From the NCBI RefSeq assembly GCF_026001925.1, contig NZ_AP021871.1:46137-110136 (forward strand): a DNA stretch of 64,000 bases, written 5' to 3'. Within the stretch, counting starts at the first letter, position 1; each line of letters begins with the position of its first letter. The notes beneath the pieces were generated by a model that was given only the letters and a program-made list of their open reading frames with translations, did not search any database and had not been told where the DNA came from. Below, one piece after another: positions 52,999 to 62,373 of this stretch. Origin of the DNA: Vibrio gangliei. GTDB lineage: Bacteria > Pseudomonadota > Gammaproteobacteria > Enterobacterales > Vibrionaceae. The position numbers and the translations under genes are program-made.

Positions 52999-54213
52999 AT
53001 GACCACCACACGCCCCGCGTGGGCCTATACGCTGCCGGCAGCACTGCTGCTGATGGCTCCTTTCGACATCCTCGCTTCACTGGCGATGGATATTTATCTC
53101 CCTGTCGTTCCAGCGATGCCCGGCATCCTGAACACGACGCCCGCTATGATCCAACTCACGTTGAGCCTCTATATGGTGATGCTCGGCGTGGGCCAGGTGA
53201 TTTTTGGTCCGCTCTCAGACAGAATCGGGCGACGGCCAATTCTACTTGCGGGCGCAACGGCTTTCGTCATTGCGTCTCTGGGAGCAGCTTGGTCTTCAAC
53301 TGCACCGGCCTTTGTCGCTTTCCGTCTACTTCAAGCAGTGGGCGCGTCGGCCATGCTGGTGGCGACGTTCGCGACGGTTCGCGACGTTTATGCCAACCGT
53401 CCTGAGGGTGTCGTCATCTACGGCCTTTTCAGTTCGATGCTGGCGTTCGTGCCTGCGCTCGGCCCTATCGCCGGAGTATTGATCGGCGAGTTCTTGGGAT
53501 GGCAGGCGATATTCATTACTTTGGCTATACTGGCGATGCTCGCACTCCTAAATGCGGGTTTCAGGTGGCACGAAACCCGCCCTCTGGATCAAGTCAAGAC
53601 GCGCCGATCTGTCTTGCCGATCTTCGCGAGTCCGGCTTTTTGGGTTTACACTGTCGGCTTTAGCGCCGGTATGGGCACCTACTTCGTCTTCTTCTCGACG
53701 GCTCCCCGTGTGCTCATAGGCCAAGCGGAATATTCCGAGATCGGATTCAGCTTTGCCTTCGCCACTGTCGCGCTTGTAATGATCGTGACAACCCGTTTCG
53801 CGAAGTCCTTTGTCGCCAGATGGGGCATCGCAGGATGCGTGGCGCGTGGGATGGCGTTGCTTGTTTGCGGAGCGGTCCTGTTGGGGATCGGCGAACTTTA
53901 CGGCTCGCCGTCATTCCTCACCTTCATCCTACCGATGTGGGTTGTCGCGGTCGGTATTGTCTTCACGGTGTCCGTTACCGCGAACGGCGCTTTGGCAGAG
54001 TTCGACGACATCGCGGGATCAGCGGTCGCGTTCTACTTCTGCGTTCAAAGCCTGATAGTCAGCATTGTCGGGACATTGGCGGTGGCACTTTTAAACGGTG
54101 ACACAGCGTGGCCCGTGATCTGTTACGCCACGGCGATGGCGGTACTGGTTTCGTTGGGGCTGGTGCTCCTTCGGCTCCGTGGGGCTGCCACCGAGAAGTC
54201 GCCAGTCGTCTAA
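52999..54213 (+). CDS. floR: Florfenicol/chloramphenicol efflux protein
   Basis: 404 residues, 12-helix major facilitator (Bcr/CmlA subgroup). I recognise MTTTRPAWAYTLPAALLLMA and GPLSDRIGRRPILLAG (motif A). Exports chloramphenicol and florfenicol with H+ exchange. GAGGGTTGATTCGTC precedes the ATG. Preceded by the leader peptide and followed by a truncated lysR gene. Confidence 0.97.
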   Translation: MTTTRPAWAYTLPAALLLMAPFDILASLAMDIYLPVVPAMPGILNTTPAMIQLTLSLYMVMLGVGQVIFGPLSDRIGRRPILLAGATAFVIASLGAAWSSTAPAFVAFRLLQAVGASAMLVATFATVRDVYANRPEGVVIYGLFSSMLAFVPALGPIAGVLIGEFLGWQAIFITLAILAMLALLNAGFRWHETRPLDQVKTRRSVLPIFASPAFWVYTVGFSAGMGTYFVFFSTAPRVLIGQAEYSEIGFSFAFATVALVMIVTTRFAKSFVARWGIAGCVARGMALLVCGAVLLGIGELYGSPSFLTFILPMWVVAVGIVFTVSVTANGALAEFDDIAGSAVAFYFCVQSLIVSIVGTLAVALLNGDTAWPVICYATAMAVLVSLGLVLLRLRGAATEKSPVV

Positions 54214-54240
54214 CCGACGACTGGTAGCAGGCCCGCTCCG

Positions 54241-54540
54241 ATGCGGCGCACTAACCATCGAAACCTCGTGAATGTCGGTATCCTGTCTGGCAGGATACCG
54301 CTCATTTCCCTTGTTCAGTTCATCGCCGTCGCCGAGCATCTGAATTTTCGGCATGCGGCCAAGGCACTTGGTATCAGCCAGTCGAGCGTCAGCGCGCGTG
54401 TGAAAGCGCTGGAGGATAACCTTGGTGTCCTGCTATTTGAGCGCCATGCGCGGGGCGTTCGGCTAACAGACGCAGGCAGGCACTTCATGGAGCGTGTCAC
54501 GGCGGGTGTCGATCAACTCGATCACGCAGTGAAGACCGCG
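54241..54540 (+). pseudogene. LysR-type regulator, truncated by ISCR2
   Basis: The first ~100 residues are LysR HTH: LVQFIAVAEHLNFRHAAKAL then GISQSSVSARVKALE. It stops at the ISCR2 boundary (54540), losing the effector domain. Typical floR companion. Confidence 0.9.
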
Positions 54541-56386
54541 GAGTGACGGGCACTGGCTGGCAATGTCTAGCAACGGCAGGCATTTCGGCTGAGGGTAAAA
54601 GAACTTTCCGCTAAGCGATAGACTGTATGTAAACACAGTATTGCAAGGACGCGGAACATGCCTCATGTGGCGGCCAGGACGGCCAGCCGGGATCGGGATA
54701 CTGGTCGTTACCAGAGCCACCGACCCGAGCAAACCCTTCTCTATCAGATCGTTGACGAGTATTACCCGGCATTCGCTGCGCTTATGGCAGAGCAGGGAAA
54801 GGAATTGCCGGGCTATGTGCAACGGGAATTTGAAGAATTTCTCCAATGCGGGCGGCTGGAGCATGGCTTTCTACGGGTTCGCTGCGAGTCTTGCCACGCC
54901 GAGCACCTGGTCGCTTTCAGCTGTAAGCGTCGCGGTTTCTGCCCGAGCTGTGGGGCGCGGCGGATGGCCGAAAGTGCCGCCTTGCTGGTTGATGAAGTAC
55001 TGCCTGAACAACCCATGCGTCAGTGGGTGTTGAGCTTCCCGTTTCAGCTGCGTTTCCTGTTTGCCAGCCGGCCCGAGATCATGGGGTGGGTGCTGGGCAT
55101 CGTTTACCGCGTCATTGCCACGCACCTGGTCAAGAAAGCGGGCCATACCCACCAAGTGGCCAAGACGGGCGCGGTCACCCTGATCCAGCGTTTTGGATCG
55201 GCGCTCAATCTGAATGTTCACTTCCACATGCTGTTTCTCGACGGTGTGTATGTCGAGCAATCCCACGGCTCAGCGCGTTTCCGCTGGGTCAAGGCGCCGA
55301 CCAGCCCAGAGCTCACCCAGCTGACGCACACCATCGCCCACCGGGTGGGTCGCTATCTGGAACGGCAAGGCCTGCTGGAACGGGATGTCGAAAACAGCTA
55401 TCTGGCCTCGGATGCGGTGGATGACGACCCGATGACACCCCTGCTGGGGCACTCGATCACTTACCGTATCGCTGTCGGTTCACAGGCGGGGCGAAAGGTG
55501 TTCACTTTGCAAACTCTGCCGACCAGTGGTGATCCGTTCGGTGACGGGATTGGCAAGGTAGCCGGGTCCAGCCTGCACGCCGGCGTGGCGGCCAGGGCCG
55601 ATGAACGCAAGAAGCTCGAACGGCTGTGCCGGTACATCAGCCGCCCGGCGGTATCCGAGAAGCGGCTGTCGTTAACACGAGGCGGCAACGTGCGCTACCA
55701 GCTCAAGACGCCGTACCGGGACGGCACCACGCACGTCATTTTCGAACCATTGGATTTCATTGCAAGGCTGGCCGCCCTGGTACCGAAGCCCAGAGTCAAC
55801 CTAACCCGCTTCCACGGGGTGTTCGCACCCAACAGTCGGCACCGGGCGTTGGTCACGCCGGCAAAACGGGGCAGGGGCAACAAGGTCAGGGTGGCTGATG
55901 AACCGGCAACACCAGCACAACGGCGAGCGTCGATGACATGGGCGCAACGGCTCAAGCGTGTTTTCAATATCGACATCGAGACCTGCAGCGGCTGCGGCGG
56001 CGCCATGAAAGTCATCGCCTGCATTGAAGACCCTATAGTGATCAAGCAGATCCTTGATCACCTGAAGCACAAAGCCGAAACCAGCGGGACCAGGGCGTTA
56101 CCCGAAAGCCGGGCGCCACCGGCTGAGCTGCTCCTGGGTCTGTTTGACTGACGAGCCTGAAGGCCAACGATACCAATCAAAATGCTGCGTTCACAGCGCC
56201 GCGGCAGGGATCCGCCGTGCTGGTTGTCGGAAAAGGAGCCGCTAGTGGGAAAGAGGAGGGTAAATTTTCAGCGTTGCTGGCTCCCCGTCAGCCGGATTGG
56301 GTTGCATCGCAGGGGTGTCGAAAGAGTCAACTGCGGTCCAAAGCTGTTGGACTTGGGTGAAAAGGGCGTTTATTCTTCCTATACGT
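54540..56386 (+). mobile_element. ISCR2, copy 2
   Basis: 1847 bp, same orientation as copy 1. Its left boundary cuts the lysR gene and its right boundary cuts glmM beside sul2. Confidence 0.93.
54658..56151 (+). CDS. ISCR2 rolling-circle transposase (Rcr2), second copy
   Basis: 497 residues, identical to the copy at 50374-51867. It lies downstream of the floR module, and read-through from its terminus could have captured that module; copies 1 and 2 could also recombine to excise floR as a circle. Confidence 0.95.
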   Translation: MPHVAARTASRDRDTGRYQSHRPEQTLLYQIVDEYYPAFAALMAEQGKELPGYVQREFEEFLQCGRLEHGFLRVRCESCHAEHLVAFSCKRRGFCPSCGARRMAESAALLVDEVLPEQPMRQWVLSFPFQLRFLFASRPEIMGWVLGIVYRVIATHLVKKAGHTHQVAKTGAVTLIQRFGSALNLNVHFHMLFLDGVYVEQSHGSARFRWVKAPTSPELTQLTHTIAHRVGRYLERQGLLERDVENSYLASDAVDDDPMTPLLGHSITYRIAVGSQAGRKVFTLQTLPTSGDPFGDGIGKVAGSSLHAGVAARADERKKLERLCRYISRPAVSEKRLSLTRGGNVRYQLKTPYRDGTTHVIFEPLDFIARLAALVPKPRVNLTRFHGVFAPNSRHRALVTPAKRGRGNKVRVADEPATPAQRRASMTWAQRLKRVFNIDIETCSGCGGAMKVIACIEDPIVIKQILDHLKHKAETSGTRALPESRAPPAELLLGLFD

Positions 56387-56629
56387 TGTCGGCAGCGGGC
56401 CAAAAAGGAATACGTCCATGCCCATCGAGGTGAAACCGGCTGTGAGCGCGGGTTCAAGCATATAGCCCGACAGGCGCGTATCCTTGCCGATCACGACACG
56501 ATGGCGGTGGTCACCGCGACGAAAGACACGGCCAGCCGCCATGCCGACGCGCAAGGCGGTTTCCGCCGTCATCGCGCCTTCGTTGGCTTTGCCACGAATA
56601 CCGTCTGTGCCGAAATATTTGCGCACCAT
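56387..56629 (-). pseudogene. glmM, 5' fragment truncated by ISCR2
   Basis: [20 protein letters not shown] is the phosphoglucosamine mutase N-terminus (FGTDGIRG). The gene is cut at the ISCR2 border after ~81 codons, before the active-site serine region. Normal follower of sul2 in sul2-delta-glmM-ISCR2 modules. Confidence 0.92.
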
Positions 56630-56715
56630 AAGGTCGATTATCCTGTCGTCGGGTCGCCCTCAAAGGGGACATGCCTGCTGAACCGCGAATATAGAGAAAT
56701 ATCCCGAATGTGCAG

Positions 56716-57531
56716 TTAACGAATTCTTGCGGTTTCTTTCAGCGCCGCCAATACCGCCAGCCCGTCGCGCAAGGGGCGCGGCTCGTGTGTGCGGATGAAG
56801 TCAGCTCCACCTGCGGCGGCGGCAAGCTCTGCAGCGAGTGTCGCGGCCCCGACATCCCCCGGACCACGGCCTGTGAGCGCGCGCAGAAAGGATTTGCGCG
56901 AAACAGACAGAAGCACCGGCAAATCGAAGCGCAGCCGCAATTCATCGAACCGCGCCAGCACCGAGAGCGAGGTTTCGGGAGCAGCCCCCAGAAAAAACCC
57001 CATGCCGGGATCAAGGACAAGGCGGTTGCGTTTGATACCGGCACCCGTCAGCGCCGCGATGCGCGCGTCAAAGAACGCCGCAATGTGATCCATGATGTCG
57101 CCAGCGGGTGCCTCGCGCCGATCTGCCTGCCCGTCTTGCACCGAATGCATAACGACGAGTTTGGCAGATGATTTCGCCAATTGCGGATAGAACGCAGCGT
57201 CTGGAAAACCGCGAATATCATTGAGATAGGCCACACCACGCGACAAGGCATAGGCTTGCGTCGCGGGTTGATAACTGTCGAGCGAGACGGGAATGCCATC
57301 TGCCTTGAGCGCGTCCAGCACCGGCGCGATACGCGCGATTTCTGTGTCGGACGAAACAGGCGCGGCGTCGGGATTGCTGGATGCCGGACCGAGGTCGATC
57401 ACATCTGCCCCCTCGGCCATCAGCTTACGCGCCTGCGCAATGGCTGCGTCTGGCGCCAGATACCGGCCTCCATCGGAGAAACTGTCCGAGGTTATGTTGA
57501 CGATGCCGAAAATGATGAGCGATTTATTCAT
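56716..57531 (-). CDS. sul2: Sulfonamide-resistant dihydropteroate synthase
   Basis: 271 residues. MNKSLIIFGIVNITSDSFSD contains the NxTxDSFSD pterin-binding motif of DHPS, and the sequence is Sul2 as I know it. It makes dihydropteroate while binding sulfonamides poorly, replacing the blocked host enzyme. ATG 57531. Followed by truncated glmM and ISCR2. Confidence 0.97.
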   Translation of the reverse strand: MNKSLIIFGIVNITSDSFSDGGRYLAPDAAIAQARKLMAEGADVIDLGPASSNPDAAPVSSDTEIARIAPVLDALKADGIPVSLDSYQPATQAYALSRGVAYLNDIRGFPDAAFYPQLAKSSAKLVVMHSVQDGQADRREAPAGDIMDHIAAFFDARIAALTGAGIKRNRLVLDPGMGFFLGAAPETSLSVLARFDELRLRFDLPVLLSVSRKSFLRALTGRGPGDVGAATLAAELAAAAGGADFIRTHEPRPLRDGLAVLAALKETARIR

Positions 57532-57837
57532 GGGGGCTTCTATAATAATAATAATCGAGCATGAGTCTCATACGGATGCTCGGGTCGAAAGGGAATCCCC
57601 AGGCGAGTAACCTGTTTGCGGTGATCCATTAGCTGCAGGAGCAGAATAGCATACATCTGGAAGCAAAGCCAGGAAAGCGGCCTATGGAGCTGTGCGGCAG
57701 CGCTCAGTAGGCAATTTTTCAAAATATTGTTAAGCCTTTTCTGAGCATGGTATTTTTCATGGTATTACCAATTAGCAGGAAAATAAGCCATTGAATATAA
57801 AAGATAAAAATGTCTTGTTTACAATAGAGTGGGATAC
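57532..57837 (-). other. sul2 upstream region
   Basis: About 300 bp without a gene, including a (TAA)n-like stretch (57541-57553) and the segment CATGGTATTTTTCATGG (57748) that also occurs at 50170. Promoters for sul2 are expected here. TTTACAATAGAGTGGGA (57818) parallels TTTACAATCGAGTGGGA at 50242, next to ISCR2 copy 1. Confidence 0.5.
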
Positions 57838-57903
57838 TGATCTGATTTAATGGCACCGCACACTTTTGTGAAGGATAATTAGTCCAACAACAAAGGTGTG
57901 AAA

Positions 57904-58194
57904 ATGACCCAACGAAGAAAACCTAGAAAATATACTGATGAGTTCAGAGAAGAAGCTGTAAAGCTAGTCACTGAACAAGGTTACAGTGTTACTGAAGCAG
58001 CCAAATCATTAGGCATAACAACTAAGCTGCTTTACAACTGGAAAGACAAACTAGCCAAGCAAACTTCAGGCGAAGCATTAAGCAAAGATGAGAGAGCTGA
58101 ACTGGTTAAGCTCAGAAAAGAGAATAAACGCTTACAGATGGAGCGTGAGATCTTAAAAAAGGCGAGTGCCTTCTTTGCGAAAGAAATGAAATAA
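57904..58194 (+). CDS. IS3-family OrfA
   Basis: 96 residues from ATG 57904, 7 bp after AAAGG. HTH region (YSVTEAAKSLGITTKLLYNW) and a leucine zipper (LVKLRKENKRLQMEREILKK). Contains the frameshift site AAAAAAG at 58155-58161, where a -1 shift leads into OrfB. Confidence 0.88.
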   Translation: MTQRRKPRKYTDEFREEAVKLVTEQGYSVTEAAKSLGITTKLLYNWKDKLAKQTSGEALSKDERAELVKLRKENKRLQMEREILKKASAFFAKEMK

Positions 58195-58241
58195 AGTTCG
58201 AATATATTAAAGAGCAGCAATGGCGCTTTCCAATTAGCGTT

Positions 58242-59057
58242 TTGTGCGAGGTTCTAGAAGTGAGTCGGTCAGCCTATTACGCATGGCTGAGGCGACCAGC
58301 CAAGATTATTAGTGTTGAAGAGTTAATGCTTTATCGTCGCATGAAGAGGTTATTTGATGATAGCCGCAGTAGTGCTGGTGCCAGAACCTTAATGAAGTTG
58401 CTACGCAAAGAAGGCTTTAAAATTGGTATTTGTCGGGTTAAGAGCTTGATGAAAAAGCTCGGTTTAGTCGTTAAACAGCGAGTGGCTTATAAAGTGACGA
58501 CTATGCGCAAACATAGCCATGCGGTTGCTGATAACTTATTGAAGCGCCAATTCAATCCAGCCAGAGCAAATCAGGCGTGGGCGGGTGATATCACCTATCT
58601 AAGAACGCATCAAGGCTGGATGTACCTAGCTGTTGTGATGGATTTGCATTCTCGCCGTATTATTGGCTGGGCGTTGAGTAAACGCATGACGGTTGATTTA
58701 ACCATGAGAGCGATGCAAATGGCTATCAACCTGCGTCAACCCAAAGCAGGCTTGATCTTCCATAGCGACAGAGGCTCACAATACACCAGTAAGCGTTTTC
58801 AATCATTGCTATGGAGCAATCGAATTACGCCATCAATGAGTGGTTGTGGAGCATGTTTAGATAATGCTGTGGTTGAAAGGTTTTTCGGCAGCTTGAAAAA
58901 TGAATGGCTATTAAATGTTTACCATTTAACCAGAGAAAGCATGAAAACTGATGTAGAGAAATACATCAAATACTACAACTCAGTTCGGCTTCATACTTCA
59001 TTAAATGATATGTCGCCAATTGAGTTTGAAAGTGTAAGGAAAAAGTGTGCGGCCTAG
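58242..59057 (+). CDS. IS3-family OrfB transposase
   Basis: 271 residues from the first usable start; the frame is open back to the AAAAAAG slip site (58155), so the OrfAB fusion would read ...KK-GECLLCERNEIKFEYIK-... The DDE domain is complete: WAGDITYLRTHQGWMYLAVV (D), IFHSDRGSQYTS (D), CLDNAVVERFFGSLKNE (E). Confidence 0.9.
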   Translation: MCEVLEVSRSAYYAWLRRPAKIISVEELMLYRRMKRLFDDSRSSAGARTLMKLLRKEGFKIGICRVKSLMKKLGLVVKQRVAYKVTTMRKHSHAVADNLLKRQFNPARANQAWAGDITYLRTHQGWMYLAVVMDLHSRRIIGWALSKRMTVDLTMRAMQMAINLRQPKAGLIFHSDRGSQYTSKRFQSLLWSNRITPSMSGCGACLDNAVVERFFGSLKNEWLLNVYHLTRESMKTDVEKYIKYYNSVRLHTSLNDMSPIEFESVRKKCAA

Positions 59058-59104
59058 CTTGACCAGATCATCTCGATGCTGCTAATCGACTTTTTGCCAT
59101 ATCA

Positions 59105-60514
59105 TCACCTCAGCGATTGTTGTGCGAATTGATTTTTACGCTGAGCGAATTCCAACCATGTTTTATTGTCATTCATGTAGTTAACGTATTTTTGAGTGGT
59201 AGAGGTGCTTTCATGCCCCATCAAATCAGCCAGCTCCTGTAACAAAGCCTCGAAGGGCTTACCTGTTTCCATATGTTTGCTGTACAGCCAGTCGGTTGCG
59301 AAAGTGGCTCGTAAGTCATGAGGGGCAAAATAAATATCAAGCCCACAGTGTGTCAAATCATTGCGGATAGTTTCCACATACTTTTGAATGGTGTTTGGAG
59401 CGTAGATATTGCCATTCGATTTAACGAATAAGTGGTTATGGCGAAGTAATCCTTTTTCAATAGCCTTCTTCCTCGCCTTACTTAACTTGTACTCGTACAA
59501 CAGATCCATGACACTGGCTGGGATTTCAATTGTTCTGTTTTTTTTGAACTTGGTTAAGCAACCGTTAATATTCTCACCAATTTGCACCTTAACTACTTTA
59601 GCTTTTGGCTTGTCCACGACAGAGGCAGGAAATGTTATTAATTCCTCCAATCTCAATCCCGTTTCAGTTTTTAAGTACACCATTAGGGCTTTAGTGTCAG
59701 ATGAATTTTCAATATCAAGGTGTTTATAAAGCTCTTGTTTTTCATCTTCACGAAGTGGGTTAAGCTCTCGAATATCAGCATCTTGAGGTTTTTTTATGTT
59801 CTTAAATGGTCTAGTGAGACCTGTGGTGTATACAATAATTTCCTTACTGTGACTGCGATTGAGATGTGAGAGCATTTCATGTTGTGCTCTGTTTCCTTTG
59901 TTGCTTATGCGAACAGTCTTTGCCTTAAACTCAAATGGTCGAAAGGTTTTGCTGATTGAAATGATCCGCTGGCGATGAAGGAAGATGAAGTAATTGACAA
60001 CTTTCAAAACATAGTTAGAGGCTGTACTTGGAGAACCACCGACTTTTCCAGTTTCATCCTTGGTATAAAGGTTTTCCAATAAATAGTCTCGATATCTCAC
60101 GATTGGACTTTCCTCTACCTTCTCGGTGCAGTCATATATTGTTAACGGAGGTTTTTCATCAACCAGAAGGCCAGTCCTTGGGTGTGTATGTTCGGGGATT
60201 TCCGTGCTCAACCACCGATAGAAGCTCAATAACGCAACTGCATGGGATTGAATCGTCTTATCGGAGGATATATCTGGATCTGCCAACAAAGAGTGAAGAT
60301 ATAGATTCACTGGCACCACATTGATACCATCGGGGTCTATTAAAATTGGAAGTTTATGAGCAAATGGTTTTGAGTTGTCCCTAACGTCATGGATGATCTC
60401 GCCACTGTCAGGGTGTGGCCTACTTATAAATGAGGGATATTTCTCCGTACTAATCCACATAAGACAATAGTCAAAGCCGAAGTCATCTGGAAACGACCTA
60501 TTTTGTTCAATCAC
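59105..60514 (-). CDS. Tyrosine integrase of the umuC-inserted element
   Basis: 469 residues. C-terminal catalytic domain: Arg in KTETGLRLEELITFP (~288), HDLRATFATDWL (~395), LMGHESTSTTQKYVNY with His ~434 and Tyr ~443. The long N-terminal part differs from XerC/D. It is the only integrase inside the element and lies ~190 bp from the 60.7-kb end, as usual for integrative elements. It is AT-rich like the backbone, unlike the resistance cargo. Confidence 0.85.
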   Translation of the reverse strand: MIEQNRSFPDDFGFDYCLMWISTEKYPSFISRPHPDSGEIIHDVRDNSKPFAHKLPILIDPDGINVVPVNLYLHSLLADPDISSDKTIQSHAVALLSFYRWLSTEIPEHTHPRTGLLVDEKPPLTIYDCTEKVEESPIVRYRDYLLENLYTKDETGKVGGSPSTASNYVLKVVNYFIFLHRQRIISISKTFRPFEFKAKTVRISNKGNRAQHEMLSHLNRSHSKEIIVYTTGLTRPFKNIKKPQDADIRELNPLREDEKQELYKHLDIENSSDTKALMVYLKTETGLRLEELITFPASVVDKPKAKVVKVQIGENINGCLTKFKKNRTIEIPASVMDLLYEYKLSKARKKAIEKGLLRHNHLFVKSNGNIYAPNTIQKYVETIRNDLTHCGLDIYFAPHDLRATFATDWLYSKHMETGKPFEALLQELADLMGHESTSTTQKYVNYMNDNKTWLEFAQRKNQFAQQSLR

Positions 60515-60702
60515 ATTAACACCTAAATCATCCGTTATTCACACTGCTAAGCCTTCCCCCAGGGGGTTACGCGTTCATACATCTACTTTTTCAAGATATT
60601 TCTTAACCAATAGTAAAAATTGTAACCACCCCTCATCTCGACGTCTAATTTATACAACCTGAAACATTACAACATGTGATGTCTAAAGTATTTCCCAACT
60701 GT

Positions 60703-60930
60703 AAGAGCGTAATTTGATGAGCTTACTATCACATTGTTTTTATTACATAATTCCCTTATTTTGAAATAGGGCGCAAACTTGGGAATACCCAATTCTTTAG
60801 CTTGTCGATTCATTGAGATGACGCACCCGTCATTGTTGCTCAAGACAATTTGAGGTAGCCCTCTAATGCCAACCCTGAACAAGCTTTCGACCGAACAATA
60901 ATACTGATCGCAGTCAACCAAAAAATACAA
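60703..60930 (-). pseudogene. umuC: umuC, N-terminal part (split by integrative element)
   Basis: TTG at 60930, five bp after umuD. The peptide VDCDQYYCSVESLFRVGIRG and IVLSNNDGCVISMNRQAKEL is the N-terminus of Y-family polymerases (metal-binding Asp in VDCD). umuC homology ends at SSSNYAL; the ORF runs a few codons into the element. Continues at 39308. Confidence 0.85.
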
Positions 60931-60932
60931 AA

Positions 60933-61325
60933 TCAGAGTTCCATTTTTCTAATGACAGCAGTGACAACACCCTCGAATGAGCATGTATCTGTATCACTTA
61001 CCGGAATTGGAGGAAATTGTTCATTCGAAGAAAGCAATAGCCGATTAGCTAAATCTATGCGCTTATATAGCATTTCACCATTATAGTTACAGACTATCGG
61101 TGAGTTCTGCCTAACCGGTAGTGACCGATCAACAAGAAGAATATCGCCATCTATTACAGCCTCATCACTCATCGAGTTACCCGAGACACGGCAAAAATAT
61201 GATGCTTGCTGATCTCTAATCAGCAAATCATCCAAGCTCAATCTTTTTTGTACGTAGGAATCAGCAGGGGAAGCAAAACCGGTTAAACCCGCAGATACCG
61301 AAAGGGGGATAGGAATAACTTTCAT
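60933..61325 (-). CDS. umuD: UmuD-like SOS mutagenesis protein
   Basis: 130 residues from ATG 61325; a longer frame from 61349 would start inside the LexA box. RVSGNSMSDEAV carries the catalytic Ser (S-M) and MLYKRIDL the Lys of the LexA/UmuD self-cleavage dyad. The cleavage site CG of UmuD is here TGFASP. Works with UmuC in translesion synthesis; its partner gene is now split. Confidence 0.88.
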   Translation of the reverse strand: MKVIPIPLSVSAGLTGFASPADSYVQKRLSLDDLLIRDQQASYFCRVSGNSMSDEAVIDGDILLVDRSLPVRQNSPIVCNYNGEMLYKRIDLANRLLLSSNEQFPPIPVSDTDTCSFEGVVTAVIRKMEL

Positions 61326-61335
61326 AAGCGGCTCA

Positions 61336-61355
61336 TACTGTTTATACATACAGTA
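61336..61355 (-). promoter_or_regulatory. LexA box upstream of umuD
   Basis: TACTGTTTATACATACAGTA, nearly the Escherichia coli consensus, 10 bp upstream of the umuD start. Confidence 0.88.
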
Positions 61356-61415
61356 TATTTTTACCGATCAATGCTTAGTTTGCAAGTTGGATATAACCGA
61401 GGAAGCGCTTTAGAA

Positions 61416-61712
61416 CTACTCGTACTCGACATTCCAATCAATAGAATCTATATACGCTTTTAGTGATGCGCCCTTATCAGCAAGTAATTTCTCCGACTTA
61501 AAGTTAAAGTCCTCCAACCATCGCTCTAATGGCCAAGTAGACAAATTACCAGTGACCGCCAAAGTATCAGCAAAACACGCACCAACACGGCCAGCCCAAT
61601 GATATTCACCATCGAATTTGATTAACTCAACATCTCCAACCGATAACTCATAACGTTCAGTTAAAGCAGCTAGAATCAATTTTTTTGATAGTAATTTTCT
61701 CAACCCATACAA
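61416..61712 (-). CDS. Hypothetical protein
   Basis: 98 residues. No motif known to me; a soluble alpha/beta protein with WAGRVGACFADTLAVTGNLS in the middle. It is upstream of umuDC on the same strand but separated by the LexA box. Confidence 0.5.
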   Translation of the reverse strand: MYGLRKLLSKKLILAALTERYELSVGDVELIKFDGEYHWAGRVGACFADTLAVTGNLSTWPLERWLEDFNFKSEKLLADKGASLKAYIDSIDWNVEYE

Positions 61713-61773
61713 CCTAGTTATCGTTTATTTCTTGTAGGAACTTTGGTTAACCGTATGAGACTTAGAACCATAC

Positions 61774-61929
61774 TTACGGCCTAATTTTACTAATGATTCC
61801 ATATACTTCATTTTCCTTATTTACTCGATGATTATCGTCAATACTTTCGATTTTCATCAACTTAACTCCTGCGACACCCACTACTCCGATCACCAAAAAA
61901 GTAGTAGAAACAGTACGCAGCCCACTCAT
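61774..61929 (-). CDS. Small membrane protein (51 residues)
   Basis: MSGLRTVSTTFLVIGVVGVA begins one transmembrane helix, followed by a charged tail. Its ATG overlaps the preceding gene's stop (ATGA), indicating coupled translation with the 91-residue membrane protein. Confidence 0.55.
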   Translation of the reverse strand: MSGLRTVSTTFLVIGVVGVAGVKLMKIESIDDNHRVNKENEVYGIISKIRP

Positions 61930-62201
61930 TTTTTCTGCTCCCTGTCTAGGTGAAGATTGACTTTCTTAGGAATGCATTTTCTACGCAACCAACGCCTCAA
62001 CGAAATAAATATGCGAAGACCGTACCTGCTCATATACTTTAAAATAATTATGAAAACAAACGCGGAAACAGCGACTACCACACGTTGATTTGTACTTAGA
62101 TTTTGAATCCACAAAGACACATCGTTCAGCCCTAATATAAGGATTTCATCTATTTGTTTACTGCTTGCTAAACGTTCAAACCAACTGATTAAATCTAGCA
62201 T
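61926..62201 (-). CDS. Small membrane protein
   Basis: 91 residues with a central hydrophobic helix (VVVAVSAFVFIIILKYMSRY) and a basic C-terminus. ATG 62201 follows AGAGGGAATTTACG. Controlled probably by the palindrome at 62276-62311. Function unknown. Confidence 0.58.
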   Translation of the reverse strand: MLDLISWFERLASSKQIDEILILGLNDVSLWIQNLSTNQRVVVAVSAFVFIIILKYMSRYGLRIFISLRRWLRRKCIPKKVNLHLDREQKK

Positions 62202-62275
62202 CGTAAATTCCCTCTAAAACAGTAGTTAAATTTCAATCTTTATTGTCTGACGACAGCATTACATAAAGATAAACA

Positions 62276-62311
62276 AAAGCCGCATATAATACAAGTATTA
62301 TATGCGGCTTT
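62276..62311. repeat. 36-bp perfect palindrome containing the recurrent operator
   Basis: AAAGCCGCATATAATAC, AA, GTATTATATGCGGCTTT: 17-bp arms. It lies between the end of repB and the small membrane-protein genes, so it could act as a repB terminator and as operator for the next genes. Confidence 0.75.
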
Positions 62312-62373
62312 GTGTGTTCGTTTTTTGTGGTTTTAAAATTAAGATGACTATGCCTTTAGCAGTATCAAAGTTA

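Larger units (their letters stand above)
57838..59070 (+). mobile_element. IS3-family insertion sequence (~1233 bp)
   Basis: Terminal repeats TGATCTG...CCGCACACTTTT at the left and inverted AAAAGTGTGCGG...CAGATCA at the right. Encodes OrfA and OrfB in -1 related frames. No clear target duplication was seen, so the ends may be off by a few bases. Confidence 0.82.
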
